Shown piece after piece: positions 44,804 through 52,706 of a stretch of 64,000 bases of DNA (its first letter is position 1; each line of letters opens with the position of its first letter). The position numbers and the translations under genes are program-made. This DNA comes from CAVUCH01 sp963697705 (GTDB lineage Bacteria > Acidobacteriota > Vicinamibacteria > Vicinamibacterales > JAENWD01), in assembly GCA_963697705.1 (NCBI GenBank), contig CAVOPA010000017.1:2104621-2168620 (forward strand), in the 5' to 3' direction. The notes beneath the pieces were generated by a model. That model was not told where the DNA came from, searched no databases, and was given only the letters and a program-made list of their open reading frames with translations.

Positions 44804-45028
44804 TCAGGCGCCGGCCTCGCGCTTGCCCGGTTTCGGCTCGGGATGCGTGCACTCGCGGCGGTGGCGTGTGGAATCGCAGTGGACGGCGCAATAGCCCGAC
44901 GGGTGGAGGGTGGTCTTCCGGCATTGCCGCGTTACGCCGGTGTCGTCGCGCACGAGCCCGCGGCAGCGCACTCGACCCGCGGTTCTCTCGAGTCGTTCGG
45001 TGTGCGCGGCTGAATCGCGATCGGCCAT
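44804..45028 (-). CDS. Small Cys/His-rich protein
   Basis: A 74-residue basic protein from ATG 45028. It has VRCRGLVRDDTGVTRQCRKT, then HPSGYCAVHCDSTRH and ECTHPEPKP. The pattern C...C...C..H is like small zinc-finger proteins of the CxxxxxxxxxxC-(x)n-GYCxxH type. No Shine-Dalgarno sequence is obvious. It directly abuts heptad palindrome copy 2. Function unknown. Confidence 0.45.
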   Translation of the reverse strand: MADRDSAAHTERLERTAGRVRCRGLVRDDTGVTRQCRKTTLHPSGYCAVHCDSTRHRRECTHPEPKPGKREAGA

Positions 45029-45290
45029 GGCCTCGCTGAACTGCTCTGGTGAGGGGCTGCCGGGCGACGCAGCGGCTCAGAAATGCCAGCCAGTACGTTA
45101 CGTCAGCCACAACGGGTTGTCCACGCCATAGAGCTGAGTCTGTCAACGCGAAATAGAAATTAGAAATGTCTGCGTTCTAATCGAAATAGAAATGTCCCCT
45201 GGTCATGGCTTGTGGACGGTGTGCGAAACGCGTCTGCCCGTGCTGCAATTGCGTTCGCGCTCGCGCTGAAGGGTGCGATGATAACGACCC

Positions 45291-45944
45291 ATGGCCGCTG
45301 ACTACTCGGTGCTCCCGGCGCGTGCCCACGATGCGGACCTGCTGAGTGCCGACGACCACGCGTGGTTGGAGGCCGCGATGGTCGAATGGGGACCTCCGCC
45401 GTGGGTGACACGTTTTCGTGCGCTGACGACGAGTGCCGCCTTGCTGCTGCGGTTCGATGTCTACGACAAGGCGCCCTGGCACACGATGACCCGTCGCGAC
45501 GAGCACATCTGGGAGGAGGAGGTCGTGGAGATCTTTCTGGACCCGGATCGTACCGGCCTCAACTACTACGAGCTCGAGATCAATCCGGCGAACGTCCTGT
45601 GCGATCTCGTCGTGGCAAAGCCCTGGCCCGAGCTTCATTCAGATCCCGCGTGGGACTTCGCCGGGGTGGAGACACGCGTGGTGCCGTATCGCGGCGTGCA
45701 CGCCGGCCCGGATGGCTGGACTGCGACGGCGCGCCTGCCGTGGGAGGGCTTCCGCGCGCTGCCTTGTGTCGCCGCGCTCCCGCCGAAACGCCGCGATCGC
45801 TGGCGCTTCAATCTCTACCGGATCAAGCGCCCCCGCGGAGCGTCGCGGCCCAACGATGACGTCATCTATGCGCCGTGGTCGCCAACCCCGGGACCAAGCT
45901 TCCACGTGCCGGCTGCGTTCCGGGATTTCGTGTTCGCTGGCTGA
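45291..45944 (+). CDS. CBM9-like carbohydrate-binding protein
   Basis: A 217-residue protein with the carbohydrate-binding-module family 9-like beta-sandwich: LLLRFDVYDKAPWHTMTRRD, EEEVVEIFLDPDRTGLNYYE, EINPANVLCDL and GWTATARLPWEGFRALP. No signal peptide is present and no catalytic domain is attached, so it is a stand-alone domain, which is common for this group. It may bind sugar or act as a subunit. Start ATG 45291 is the first in frame. An AT-rich duplicated GAAATAGAAAT stretch lies ~120 bases upstream. Confidence 0.75.
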   Translation: MAADYSVLPARAHDADLLSADDHAWLEAAMVEWGPPPWVTRFRALTTSAALLLRFDVYDKAPWHTMTRRDEHIWEEEVVEIFLDPDRTGLNYYELEINPANVLCDLVVAKPWPELHSDPAWDFAGVETRVVPYRGVHAGPDGWTATARLPWEGFRALPCVAALPPKRRDRWRFNLYRIKRPRGASRPNDDVIYAPWSPTPGPSFHVPAAFRDFVFAG

Positions 45945-46101
45945 CGCCCGCCACGAACTGCCAAGCCGAGCTGTCCACTTTCGCTGGCATTCGACCGCAC
46001 GATCGCGCAGAAACGACGTGCTCGGCGTCTTCGTCGTTTGAATTTTTGGCGTTAATTCGGCGGCGCGCAGGGTGGCCCCCATTTCGCTACCTTGTTCGCG
46101 C

Positions 46102-48012
46102 ATGGCACAGCAACATCAGGCACTGACGCTGGGAGATCTCGCCGCTGACGGAGCGACGCTGACGCCCGAGGAGGCCGTGGCGCTTACGCTCGCGGTGGCG
46201 GAACGCCTCGGCTGGTCGGAGCCGCCCGACAACCCGGAGATCGTCATCGTGCGCCGTGATGGCACCGTGCACCTGCCGCGGGCGGCCGATGCCGCACCCG
46301 CGCTGCCCGGGCAGTACGCCGAACTCCTTTATCGCCTGCTGGCGTTCGGACGCGACGAGGCGGAGCTGCGGGTGCCGGGCCCGTTGCTGCTGCTGCTCGC
46401 ACGCGCGCGCGGTCAGATCGATCTGCCGCCATTTGCATCCGCTGACGAGTTCCGGCAGGCGCTCGTGCGTTTCCTCTCGCGGCCCGGGGCACACGTCATA
46501 GCCGCCGCGATGGGGCGCTGGCGTCCGGTGCCACAACATGCCGCCCCGATCGCGCGTGCTTCCGAGCGCCGCATGACCGGGCCGCGCGTCGACGAACTGC
46601 GGCGCATGCTGCGCGAAGCGGATCTCGAACGGATTGCGTTGACCGAGCGGGTGCGACAACACGAGGCCTCCGCCGTCGTGCTCGCCGATCGTGGGAGGCC
46701 GCGCGCGGCGACTGCGCCCGAGCGCGTGCAGTTGGCCTTTGCCCCCGTGTCGCGCGGTCCACGCGGCGGGGCGCGTGGCCTGCTCGTCGGCGCGGTCGCA
46801 GCGACGTCGATCGCGGCTGGTGGCCTGCTCTGGACGACACGCCAGACCGCGTCCGTCCTTGCAACGCATGACACGACCGTTGGCGATCCCCCATCCAGCG
46901 CGCGCTCGCCGATCGTGCGGTGGACGACGCAGCCCGTAACCGGCACGAAGACGCCTACGAGTGCGCGTACAGATGACGCCGGTCAACGACCGGGATCGCC
47001 CCCCCACGATGCCCGCGCTGACATATCGGCCATGGCTCATACGACGGGGCAGGTGGAGGAGACGCCGACCGCGAATCCGGCTGCACGGCCCGCTTCGGCG
47101 CCGGAGGGCCCGATCGTTGCGCCCCCGGCCGCACAGGCTGCCGCGGCCGACACTGCTGCCCGCCCGCAGTTCGGCGCGCCGCGCACTTCGACGCGGACGG
47201 ACCTCGCCGTGCGGCAGGCGCTCCACACGTTGGCGGTCGCCGCCCCGACGGCGTACTCCCCGTCGTTCAGTCCCGACGGAGAAAGCGTCTACTTCCACGC
47301 CGAAGGCAGCGGCGGCAGCCGCCTGATGCGTGCAGACACCGACGACCGCGGCGAGATCCGCGAGGTCGCCACCATCGTGGACGACGGAGCGCAGAACTTC
47401 CACGTGCGGTTGTCGCCCGACGGGTCGCGTGTGGCGTTCGATTCGGATCGCGACGGGGTGCGCGGCGTCTACATCGCCGGTCGCGACGGCACGAACGTGC
47501 GGCGTGTGAGCGGGCCCGGGTACGCAGCCGTTCCCGTGTGGTCGCCTGACGGCCGGGAGCTCTTGTACGTCCGCGCCGAGCCGAATGCGCCGCGCACATG
47601 GAACCTGTGGCGCCTCTCACTCGACAGCGGACGGCAGCAGCAATTGACGACGCATCGCTACGGGCAGGCGTGGCCCGGCTCGTGGTTCGGCGACGGACAG
47701 CAGATCTGCTACACGCACGAGGATCGGATGTACGTGCTCGACCTGCGCACCGGGCGCGCCGAAAGCATCGCATCGCCAGTGAGCGGGCGCCTCGTCCGCA
47801 CGGCCGCCGTGTCGCCGAACGGAAACTACGTTGTCTTCCAGGTGCATCGCGACGGCATGTGGCTGCTCGATCTGCGCGACCGCAGCATGCGCCGCGTTCT
47901 CGAGGATCCGACGGCCGAGGAGTTCACCTGGTCGCCCGACGGCCGGCGGATCGCGTTCCACAGCCGCCGCGAAGGTCACTGGGGCGTGTGGGTCATGGCC
48001 TCGCCCTCGTGA
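46102..48012 (+). CDS. Membrane beta-propeller protein with non-kinase cytoplasmic domain
   Basis: A 636-residue protein from ATG 46102. Residues 1-155 form an unrecognised helical domain (LTLGDLAADGATLTPEEAVA, YAELLYRLLAFGRDEAELRV, FRQALVRFLSRPG). There is no kinase loop, HRD or DFG. A basic segment and a membrane helix (GLLVGAVAATSIAAGGLLW) come near 230, then a long Ala/Pro/Thr linker, then five or six TolB/PD40 repeats (YSPSFSPDGESVYFHAEG, LSPDGSRVAFDSDRDG, PVWSPDGRELLYVRAE, FTWSPDGRRIAFHSRREG). The plan equals the kinase-propeller proteins except that the kinase is replaced. Probably a periplasmic sensor coupled to a cytoplasmic partner. Its stop overlaps the convergent MFS gene by 37 bases. 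Confidence 0.75.
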   Translation: MAQQHQALTLGDLAADGATLTPEEAVALTLAVAERLGWSEPPDNPEIVIVRRDGTVHLPRAADAAPALPGQYAELLYRLLAFGRDEAELRVPGPLLLLLARARGQIDLPPFASADEFRQALVRFLSRPGAHVIAAAMGRWRPVPQHAAPIARASERRMTGPRVDELRRMLREADLERIALTERVRQHEASAVVLADRGRPRAATAPERVQLAFAPVSRGPRGGARGLLVGAVAATSIAAGGLLWTTRQTASVLATHDTTVGDPPSSARSPIVRWTTQPVTGTKTPTSARTDDAGQRPGSPPHDARADISAMAHTTGQVEETPTANPAARPASAPEGPIVAPPAAQAAAADTAARPQFGAPRTSTRTDLAVRQALHTLAVAAPTAYSPSFSPDGESVYFHAEGSGGSRLMRADTDDRGEIREVATIVDDGAQNFHVRLSPDGSRVAFDSDRDGVRGVYIAGRDGTNVRRVSGPGYAAVPVWSPDGRELLYVRAEPNAPRTWNLWRLSLDSGRQQQLTTHRYGQAWPGSWFGDGQQICYTHEDRMYVLDLRTGRAESIASPVSGRLVRTAAVSPNGNYVVFQVHRDGMWLLDLRDRSMRRVLEDPTAEEFTWSPDGRRIAFHSRREGHWGVWVMASPS

Positions 48013-49202
48013 GAGGCTGCGAGACTCCGGCGCCGACGCGCCAGCCGGACACCCGTCAGGGTGAGCATCGCCGCGGTGCTGACGATGGGAACGACGAGAC
48101 CCGCCCGCAGCGTTCCGAAGTGAGTGGAGCAGACGCCGACGAGCCACGGCAGCACGGCGCTGCCGATGCTGGCCATCGCGTACGCCGGCCCGATCGCGCG
48201 CGGGCGCAGCGGCGCCAGCGTGCGTGACAGATCGACGAATGTGATCGGGAAGACGGGTGCGAGCCCGACACCAGCCACGGCCGCAGCCGTCATCGCGGTT
48301 TCTACCGATGGCGCGAGCGCGAGCCCCGTGCTGGCCAGGAGCAGCACGCCGAGGGCAGAGACCAGCACGCGCGATTCATCGACCACGCGGAGCAGGACCG
48401 GCGTGGCCAAACGCCCGGCCGCCAGCGCGGCCCAGAACACCATCGGCGCCATGGTCCAGTGCCGCGCGGCACTCGTGGATTCGATGCGCCGCACGTGCTC
48501 CGCGACCCATCCACCGATGGCCGACTCGCCGCCGGCATAGAAGAAGAGCAGCGCGCTGAACAGGGCGACGAGCGCCGCCGCGCCGGTGCCGTCGGCGCCG
48601 GCCGCCGCAACGGCCGGTGAGACCACCGCGGCAGCGGTGTTCTCGCCCGTGTCACGGACGATCGACAAGCGTAGGGCCATTGCCACCATCAGGCCCGCGA
48701 GCACCGTCAGTGGCGCCCGCACGTGCTCGCCGCCGCCGAGCGCGGTGACGAGCACAGGCCAGGCGACCGCGCCGGCGCCCCACGACACGTTGACGAGACT
48801 GACGGCTGACGCTTCGCGTCCCGGCCGTGCTCCGGCGACGAGGACGTTGGTCGTCGGCAGCACGAGCCCGAGCCCGAGGCCGTAGCAAAGGATGGCGGCG
48901 AGTCCCGGCAGCCATGCCGCGACTGTCAGGGTGCCGATCCCGATTGCCAGCAGGCCGAATCCCACGAGCATCACGCGGCGGCCGCCGAACCGCATGACGA
49001 GCGTTGACGACAGCGCGCTCATCGAGACGGTGCCGAGGAACTGCACCGTGAAGGCGAGACCGATCAGCGCGTCGGACACCAGCCAGCGTTGCGACAGCGC
49101 GCCCAGCACCGGACCGAGCAGCGTCGTGGCCATGCCCGCAATGAAGAAGCCGACGTGCAAATCGGGGAGGGATGGCGGGGTCGTGTCGTGACGGACAGGC
49201 AT
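47976..49202 (-). CDS. MFS transporter
   Basis: A 408-residue polytopic protein with twelve hydrophobic segments. The loop 2-3 motif appears as STLVMRFGGRRVMLVGFGLL near residue 65 and YGLGLGLVLPTTNVLVAGAR near 108. The second half opens after a small Ala/Gly-rich loop (FSALLFFYAGGESAIGGWVAEH near 220) and ends with a basic tail. The GESAIGGWVAEH element resembles sugar/fucose-type permease relatives, but the substrate cannot be set. It shares a short intergenic region with the divergent membrane gene at 49259. Confidence 0.8.
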   Translation of the reverse strand: MPVRHDTTPPSLPDLHVGFFIAGMATTLLGPVLGALSQRWLVSDALIGLAFTVQFLGTVSMSALSSTLVMRFGGRRVMLVGFGLLAIGIGTLTVAAWLPGLAAILCYGLGLGLVLPTTNVLVAGARPGREASAVSLVNVSWGAGAVAWPVLVTALGGGEHVRAPLTVLAGLMVAMALRLSIVRDTGENTAAAVVSPAVAAAGADGTGAAALVALFSALLFFYAGGESAIGGWVAEHVRRIESTSAARHWTMAPMVFWAALAAGRLATPVLLRVVDESRVLVSALGVLLLASTGLALAPSVETAMTAAAVAGVGLAPVFPITFVDLSRTLAPLRPRAIGPAYAMASIGSAVLPWLVGVCSTHFGTLRAGLVVPIVSTAAMLTLTGVRLARRRRSLAASHEGEAMTHTPQ

Positions 49203-49258
49203 CGTGGACCGGAAGGCGCTTTCATTCTCTCCTGCTTCGGCATTATCGTGCCTGCGGC

Positions 49259-49972
49259 ATGTTGCAGAACGCCTCCATCCTGCTCCTCTATGGCTTCATC
49301 GTCCTGCCCGTGGCCGTCACCGTCGCGGTGACGGCGATCGTCTGGCGGGCCGTCGGTGCCGCGGGGTTCGCGCGGCGGCAGACGACCAGGCTGCAGATCA
49401 GGTTTGCGCTCGGCGCCGTCGCATGGCTGGCGCTCACGATCTGGGTCGCCGCAAGCGGCGTGCTGAGACAGTTCGACCGGCGGCCGCCGCCCATGATGAT
49501 GCTCATGGTGGCGATGCTGGCGCTGGCCGCCTGGCTCGCGTTCTCGTGGGTTGGCGACGTCGTCGTCCGGCACACGTCATGGCTCGCGCTGGTCGGACTA
49601 CAGGCGTTCAGGCTGCCGCTGGAACTGCTGATGCACCGGGCGTACACGGAGGGAGTGATGCCCGTGCAGATGAGTTACTCCGGCCGGAACTTCGACATCA
49701 TCACGGCGCTGACCGCGCTGGCGCTCGCGTTCGCGCTGGCGAAGCGCCCGGTGCCGCTGTGGATCATCGGTGCGTGGAATGTGCTCGGCACGCTCCTGCT
49801 GACGAACATCATCGTCGTTGCCGTGGCATCGATGCCTCTCTTTCGATACTTCGGCCCGGACCACCTGAACGTGTGGGTGGCGGAGGCGCCGTTCGTGTGG
49901 CTCCCGGCGGTGTTGGTGCTGACCGCCCTCGCGGGGCACCTCCTGATTTTTCGCAAGCTCCGCGTCGGCTAG
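49259..49972 (+). CDS. Hypothetical membrane protein, six to seven helices
   Basis: A 237-residue protein from ATG 49259. Hydrophobic segments lie near residues 5-28, 45-65, 78-97, 105-118, 140-155, 165-185 and 208-228. Between them are PLELLMHRAYTEGVMPVQMS and SGRNFDIITALTALALAFAL, the longest conserved-looking loop. No transport or enzyme motif is recognised. The frame is open upstream to 49172, but that part lacks membrane character. Copy 3 of the heptad palindrome begins just after its stop. Confidence 0.6.
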   Translation: MLQNASILLLYGFIVLPVAVTVAVTAIVWRAVGAAGFARRQTTRLQIRFALGAVAWLALTIWVAASGVLRQFDRRPPPMMMLMVAMLALAAWLAFSWVGDVVVRHTSWLALVGLQAFRLPLELLMHRAYTEGVMPVQMSYSGRNFDIITALTALALAFALAKRPVPLWIIGAWNVLGTLLLTNIIVVAVASMPLFRYFGPDHLNVWVAEAPFVWLPAVLVLTALAGHLLIFRKLRVG

Positions 49973-49978
49973 AGACCC

Positions 49979-50265
49979 GACTCACTTTCGGTTGAGTACG
50001 GTTCCGGGTTCCGGGTTCTGGGTTCCAGGTTGGGTTCCCAGGTTCCGGGTTCGTTCCAAGTTCCTTGTTCATAGGTTCCGGGTTCCAAGTGCCGGGTTCC
50101 TGATATCCCGGTCGAAACAACCGGGCCTGGGACGAACCTGGAACTCGGAACCAAGGAACCCGGAACCGTTGAACCCGGAGAACCTGGAACGAACGAGGAA
50201 CCTGGAACCCAACCTGGAACCCGGAACCCGGAACTACCCAATCAAGCGAGTACAGCCGCGAGTCA
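49979..50265. repeat. Heptad palindrome element, copy 3
   Basis: About 285 bases with the same plan: TTGAGTACGG at the left end, GGTTCCN heptads, a ~48-base core at about 50095-50142 with GATATCCCGGTCGAAACAAC, GGAACCN heptads and an inverted terminal CCAATCAAGCGAGTAC. The core is a more diverged relative of copy 2. It lies between two convergent genes. Confidence 0.8.
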
Positions 50266-50320
50266 TTCCGCGAGCTCGTAGCGAAGCCGCGTCCGCGGCA
50301 AACGGCGGGCTGACTCTCGC

Positions 50321-50695
50321 TCAACGCTCGCAGAAGCGCTTCATGCGCTTCGACAGCAAGCCCGCGACGATGACGCGGGCGCGAGCATCGCCGGGACCGG
50401 CGGCGTCGTGGCTCCGGCCTTTCTGCTGGTTGCAGCGCGCGCACGCGAGTGCCAGGTTCCGCGGGTCGTCGGGGCCGGTCAGCCCCGCGGTCAGATCCGC
50501 GGCGGCGCGATGACCGAACCAGCTGCGCGCGACCACGTGTTCGAGCGTCGTGGGGCCGAGCGGTTCGCCGTCTGCGGCGGCGGTGAGGTGCGCGCGGCAG
50601 TGCAGGCAGCGCGTGTGGCGCAACCCATGTTCGGCCCGCGCCTCGGTATCGGTGTCGAGCGCACGGCCAATCAGCTGCCGGAGGGTCCGTGACAT
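50321..50695 (-). CDS. HNH endonuclease-domain protein
   Basis: A 124-residue protein from ATG 50695. The HNH fold is visible as CLHC near residue 30, LEHVVARSWFGHR near 52 (catalytic His) and DDPRNLALACARCNQQKG near 78, giving the conserved Asn and the second zinc-binding Cys pair. This is the stand-alone form without a recognition domain. It is last in a three-gene run with the SDR (12-base gap) and the DUF697-like gene (20-base gap). Possible roles are DNA repair or an orphan restriction-like activity; context gives no support for either. Confidence 0.8.
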   Translation of the reverse strand: MSRTLRQLIGRALDTDTEARAEHGLRHTRCLHCRAHLTAAADGEPLGPTTLEHVVARSWFGHRAAADLTAGLTGPDDPRNLALACARCNQQKGRSHDAAGPGDARARVIVAGLLSKRMKRFCER

Positions 50696-50707
50696 GCGGC
50701 CGCCGCA

Positions 50708-51481
50708 TCAACCGAGGGCGCGGTTCGTCAGCCACTGCCCGCCGTCGACGACCAGGGTGGCGCCGTTGATGTAGGCGGCGCCATCCGAGCAGAGAAACAG
50801 CGCCGCGTGTGCGATGTCGTCGATTGTGCCGAGCCGCCGCAGTGGATTCGCCTCACGGGCCCCCGTGCGCAGCGCACCGGGCAGCAACCGTTCCACGCCT
50901 TCGGTGCCGTCGATCGCGCCTGGTGCGATCCCGTTGACGCGAACGCCGTACGCGCCCCACTCGACGGCCAGCGTGCGCGTGAGCGCGTCGATACCGGCCT
51001 TCGCCGCGGACACATGCGCCTGTGCCGCGGTGCCGCCGTAGTGCAGCGTCGCGCTGATGTTCACGATGCTGCCGCCGCGGGCTTTCAGGGCCGGGAGCGC
51101 CGCCCGGCAGGTGTTGAACGTGCCCTTCAGGTCGATGTCGACGACCGTGCCGAAGCCATTCGGCGACAAGGCTTCTGCGCGGCAGAGAAAATTGCCGGCG
51201 GCGCCGTTCACGACGATGTCGAGGCGGCCAAACGCCTCGGTGGTTCCGTCGACCACGTGCTGCACAGCGGCTGCGTCGCGCACATCCGCTGGCGCGGCGA
51301 AGGCACGGACCCCGAGATGTTGGATTTCCCGCGCGGTCGGCTCGAGATGTTCCGCCCGCCGGCTGGTGATCGCCACGTCACACCCGTGTGCCGCGAATGC
51401 GAGCGCAATGCCGCGGCAGATCCCCGTTCCTCCGCCCGTCACCAGGGCTGCCCGTCCTGCGAGCAGGTCTTTCGTGAACAT
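50708..51481 (-). CDS. SDR-family oxidoreductase (2,4-dienoyl-CoA reductase-like)
   Basis: A 257-residue intact SDR from ATG 51481. Key motifs: ALVTGGGTGICRGIALAFAA, RLDIVVNGAAGNFLCRAEAL (NNAG replaced by NGAAGNF), SIVNISATLHYGGTAAQAHV and SAAKAGIDAL with the Lys. The canonical Tyr position before AAK is occupied by His/Val in AQAHVSAAK. Peroxisomal-type 2,4-dienoyl-CoA reductases share the NGAAGNFL motif and also lack the usual Tyr. This suggests reduction of an unsaturated acyl-CoA with NADPH. It sits between the DUF697-like and HNH genes on the same strand. Confidence 0.82.
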   Translation of the reverse strand: MFTKDLLAGRAALVTGGGTGICRGIALAFAAHGCDVAITSRRAEHLEPTAREIQHLGVRAFAAPADVRDAAAVQHVVDGTTEAFGRLDIVVNGAAGNFLCRAEALSPNGFGTVVDIDLKGTFNTCRAALPALKARGGSIVNISATLHYGGTAAQAHVSAAKAGIDALTRTLAVEWGAYGVRVNGIAPGAIDGTEGVERLLPGALRTGAREANPLRRLGTIDDIAHAALFLCSDGAAYINGATLVVDGGQWLTNRALG

Positions 51482-51501
51482 CTGTGTCCTTCCGCAGCGG
51501 A

Positions 51502-52531
51502 CTACCTGTTGGTCTGGCGCGGCAGGTACTGCCGCAGCCGCTGCCAGCGTCCGCCGGTGCGCGCGTTGCCTGGAGCCTGCCGGAGCATCGACTCGGCAAG
51601 CGCGCGCCCCCGCGCCAGTCCGTCCCGGGTCATGCGCTGCACTGAGGCCGGGGTGATCTCTCGTCCCTCCGTCACCCAGAGCACGATCGCGCGTCCGATG
51701 GCCCACGTGCCGCTGTAGGCGATGGCGACCTTGGGCACGATGCCCGCGACCGGGATGAGGCCTACGAGCTGCCGCGCGGCCTGGCGGAAGAGAAATCCGC
51801 TGCCGAGCACACCCGCGATCTCCGCGATCAGGGTGCGCGGCTCGCCATCGCGTCCAGCGGCGAGCACGATCCGATAGCCGAGCAGCAACTGGTTCTTCGT
51901 CAGGATCACGATGTCGCCGAGATTGAGCGGAGCGGTCAGGATCGGCACGACCTCCGCCAGTCCGGTCGTCAGCGCGAAGCTCGCGTTCGCCTGGGCGGTC
52001 TCGGTGATGAGGCGCTCGAACAGCGGGTGCCGTAGTGGCGGTAACTGGCGCGCGAGCGCGAGGCGCTGGTCGTCTGGGTAGAGCGACAGCAGCGTGGCGG
52101 CGATGGCGCTCCTGGGCACCGGCATCCCAGGCGGCCACGGCGACCCGCGCATCCTCGCCCACCTGCGCGGCGGACGCGGCAGGACCGGTCTCGCCGACCA
52201 CGACCGTCATGACGCGCCCTCCGGCGGCGCGGAGCGCGTTGCGTGCCGCGGCAATCGCCGGCGTGACGGTCGCCGATCGCGACACGAGCACGGCGGCGAG
52301 CGGCACTGCCGCCAGTGGCTGCACGAGCGTCGTGGGGTCGACGATGCGGAGTGACGGGTGAGGGCTCGCAAGGCTCAGCAGGCGACCGAGCGTCGCGGCA
52401 TCGTCAGCCTGCTCAGCGATAATCCAGACCTCGATTGGAGCCAGCGCATGTTTGCGAATACCGTCGAGATCGACATCCGAGATGACTCGCCAGATGTTCG
52501 CGATCTTGAGCGGGTTCGGCAGGCGCTTCAT
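51502..52531 (-). CDS. DUF697/YcjF-like membrane protein, one frameshift
   Basis: About 340 residues from ATG 52531 (MKRLPNPLKIANIWRVISDV). The first frame has a GTPase-accessory-like segment (PIEVWIIAEQADD, AALVVSRSA-type strands). Near 52120 the frame changes to VPRSAIAATLLSLYPDDQRL and FERLITETAQANASFALTTG, then the DUF697 region with two or three membrane helices (PILTAPLNLGDIVILTKNQL, FRQAARQLVGLIPVAGIVPK, GTWAIGRAIVLW). Such proteins pair with Era/Dynamin-like GTPases at the membrane, but none is nearby. The SDR gene follows after 20 bases. The shift is likely an indel error. Confidence 0.65.
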
Positions 52532-52706
52532 CGTTCTCGGATTCTGCCCCAGAACTTCGGCGGAGGCACCAATTCGTCGTCGCCGGCACAGCTGGTGCGG
52601 AATGCGACCCACATGCGACGCCGCGCAACGTCGACAAGCTCGGCTTCGACGGTCGATGACGGACGCTGCTCGGGCTGGCGGCACGGGTTGTGCGATCTGA
52701 GCCGGC

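Noticed and set aside
44523..45146. Apparent protein with repeated GTRNPEP-type units
   Set aside because: It is a translation of the GGTTCCN/GGAACCN heptad palindrome; the same pattern occurs in other frames and at 49809-50735.
45145..45195. AT-rich stretch with two GAAATAGAAAT copies as an IS remnant
   Set aside because: No transposase trace and no matching terminal inverted repeat at the other side; too short to support a call.
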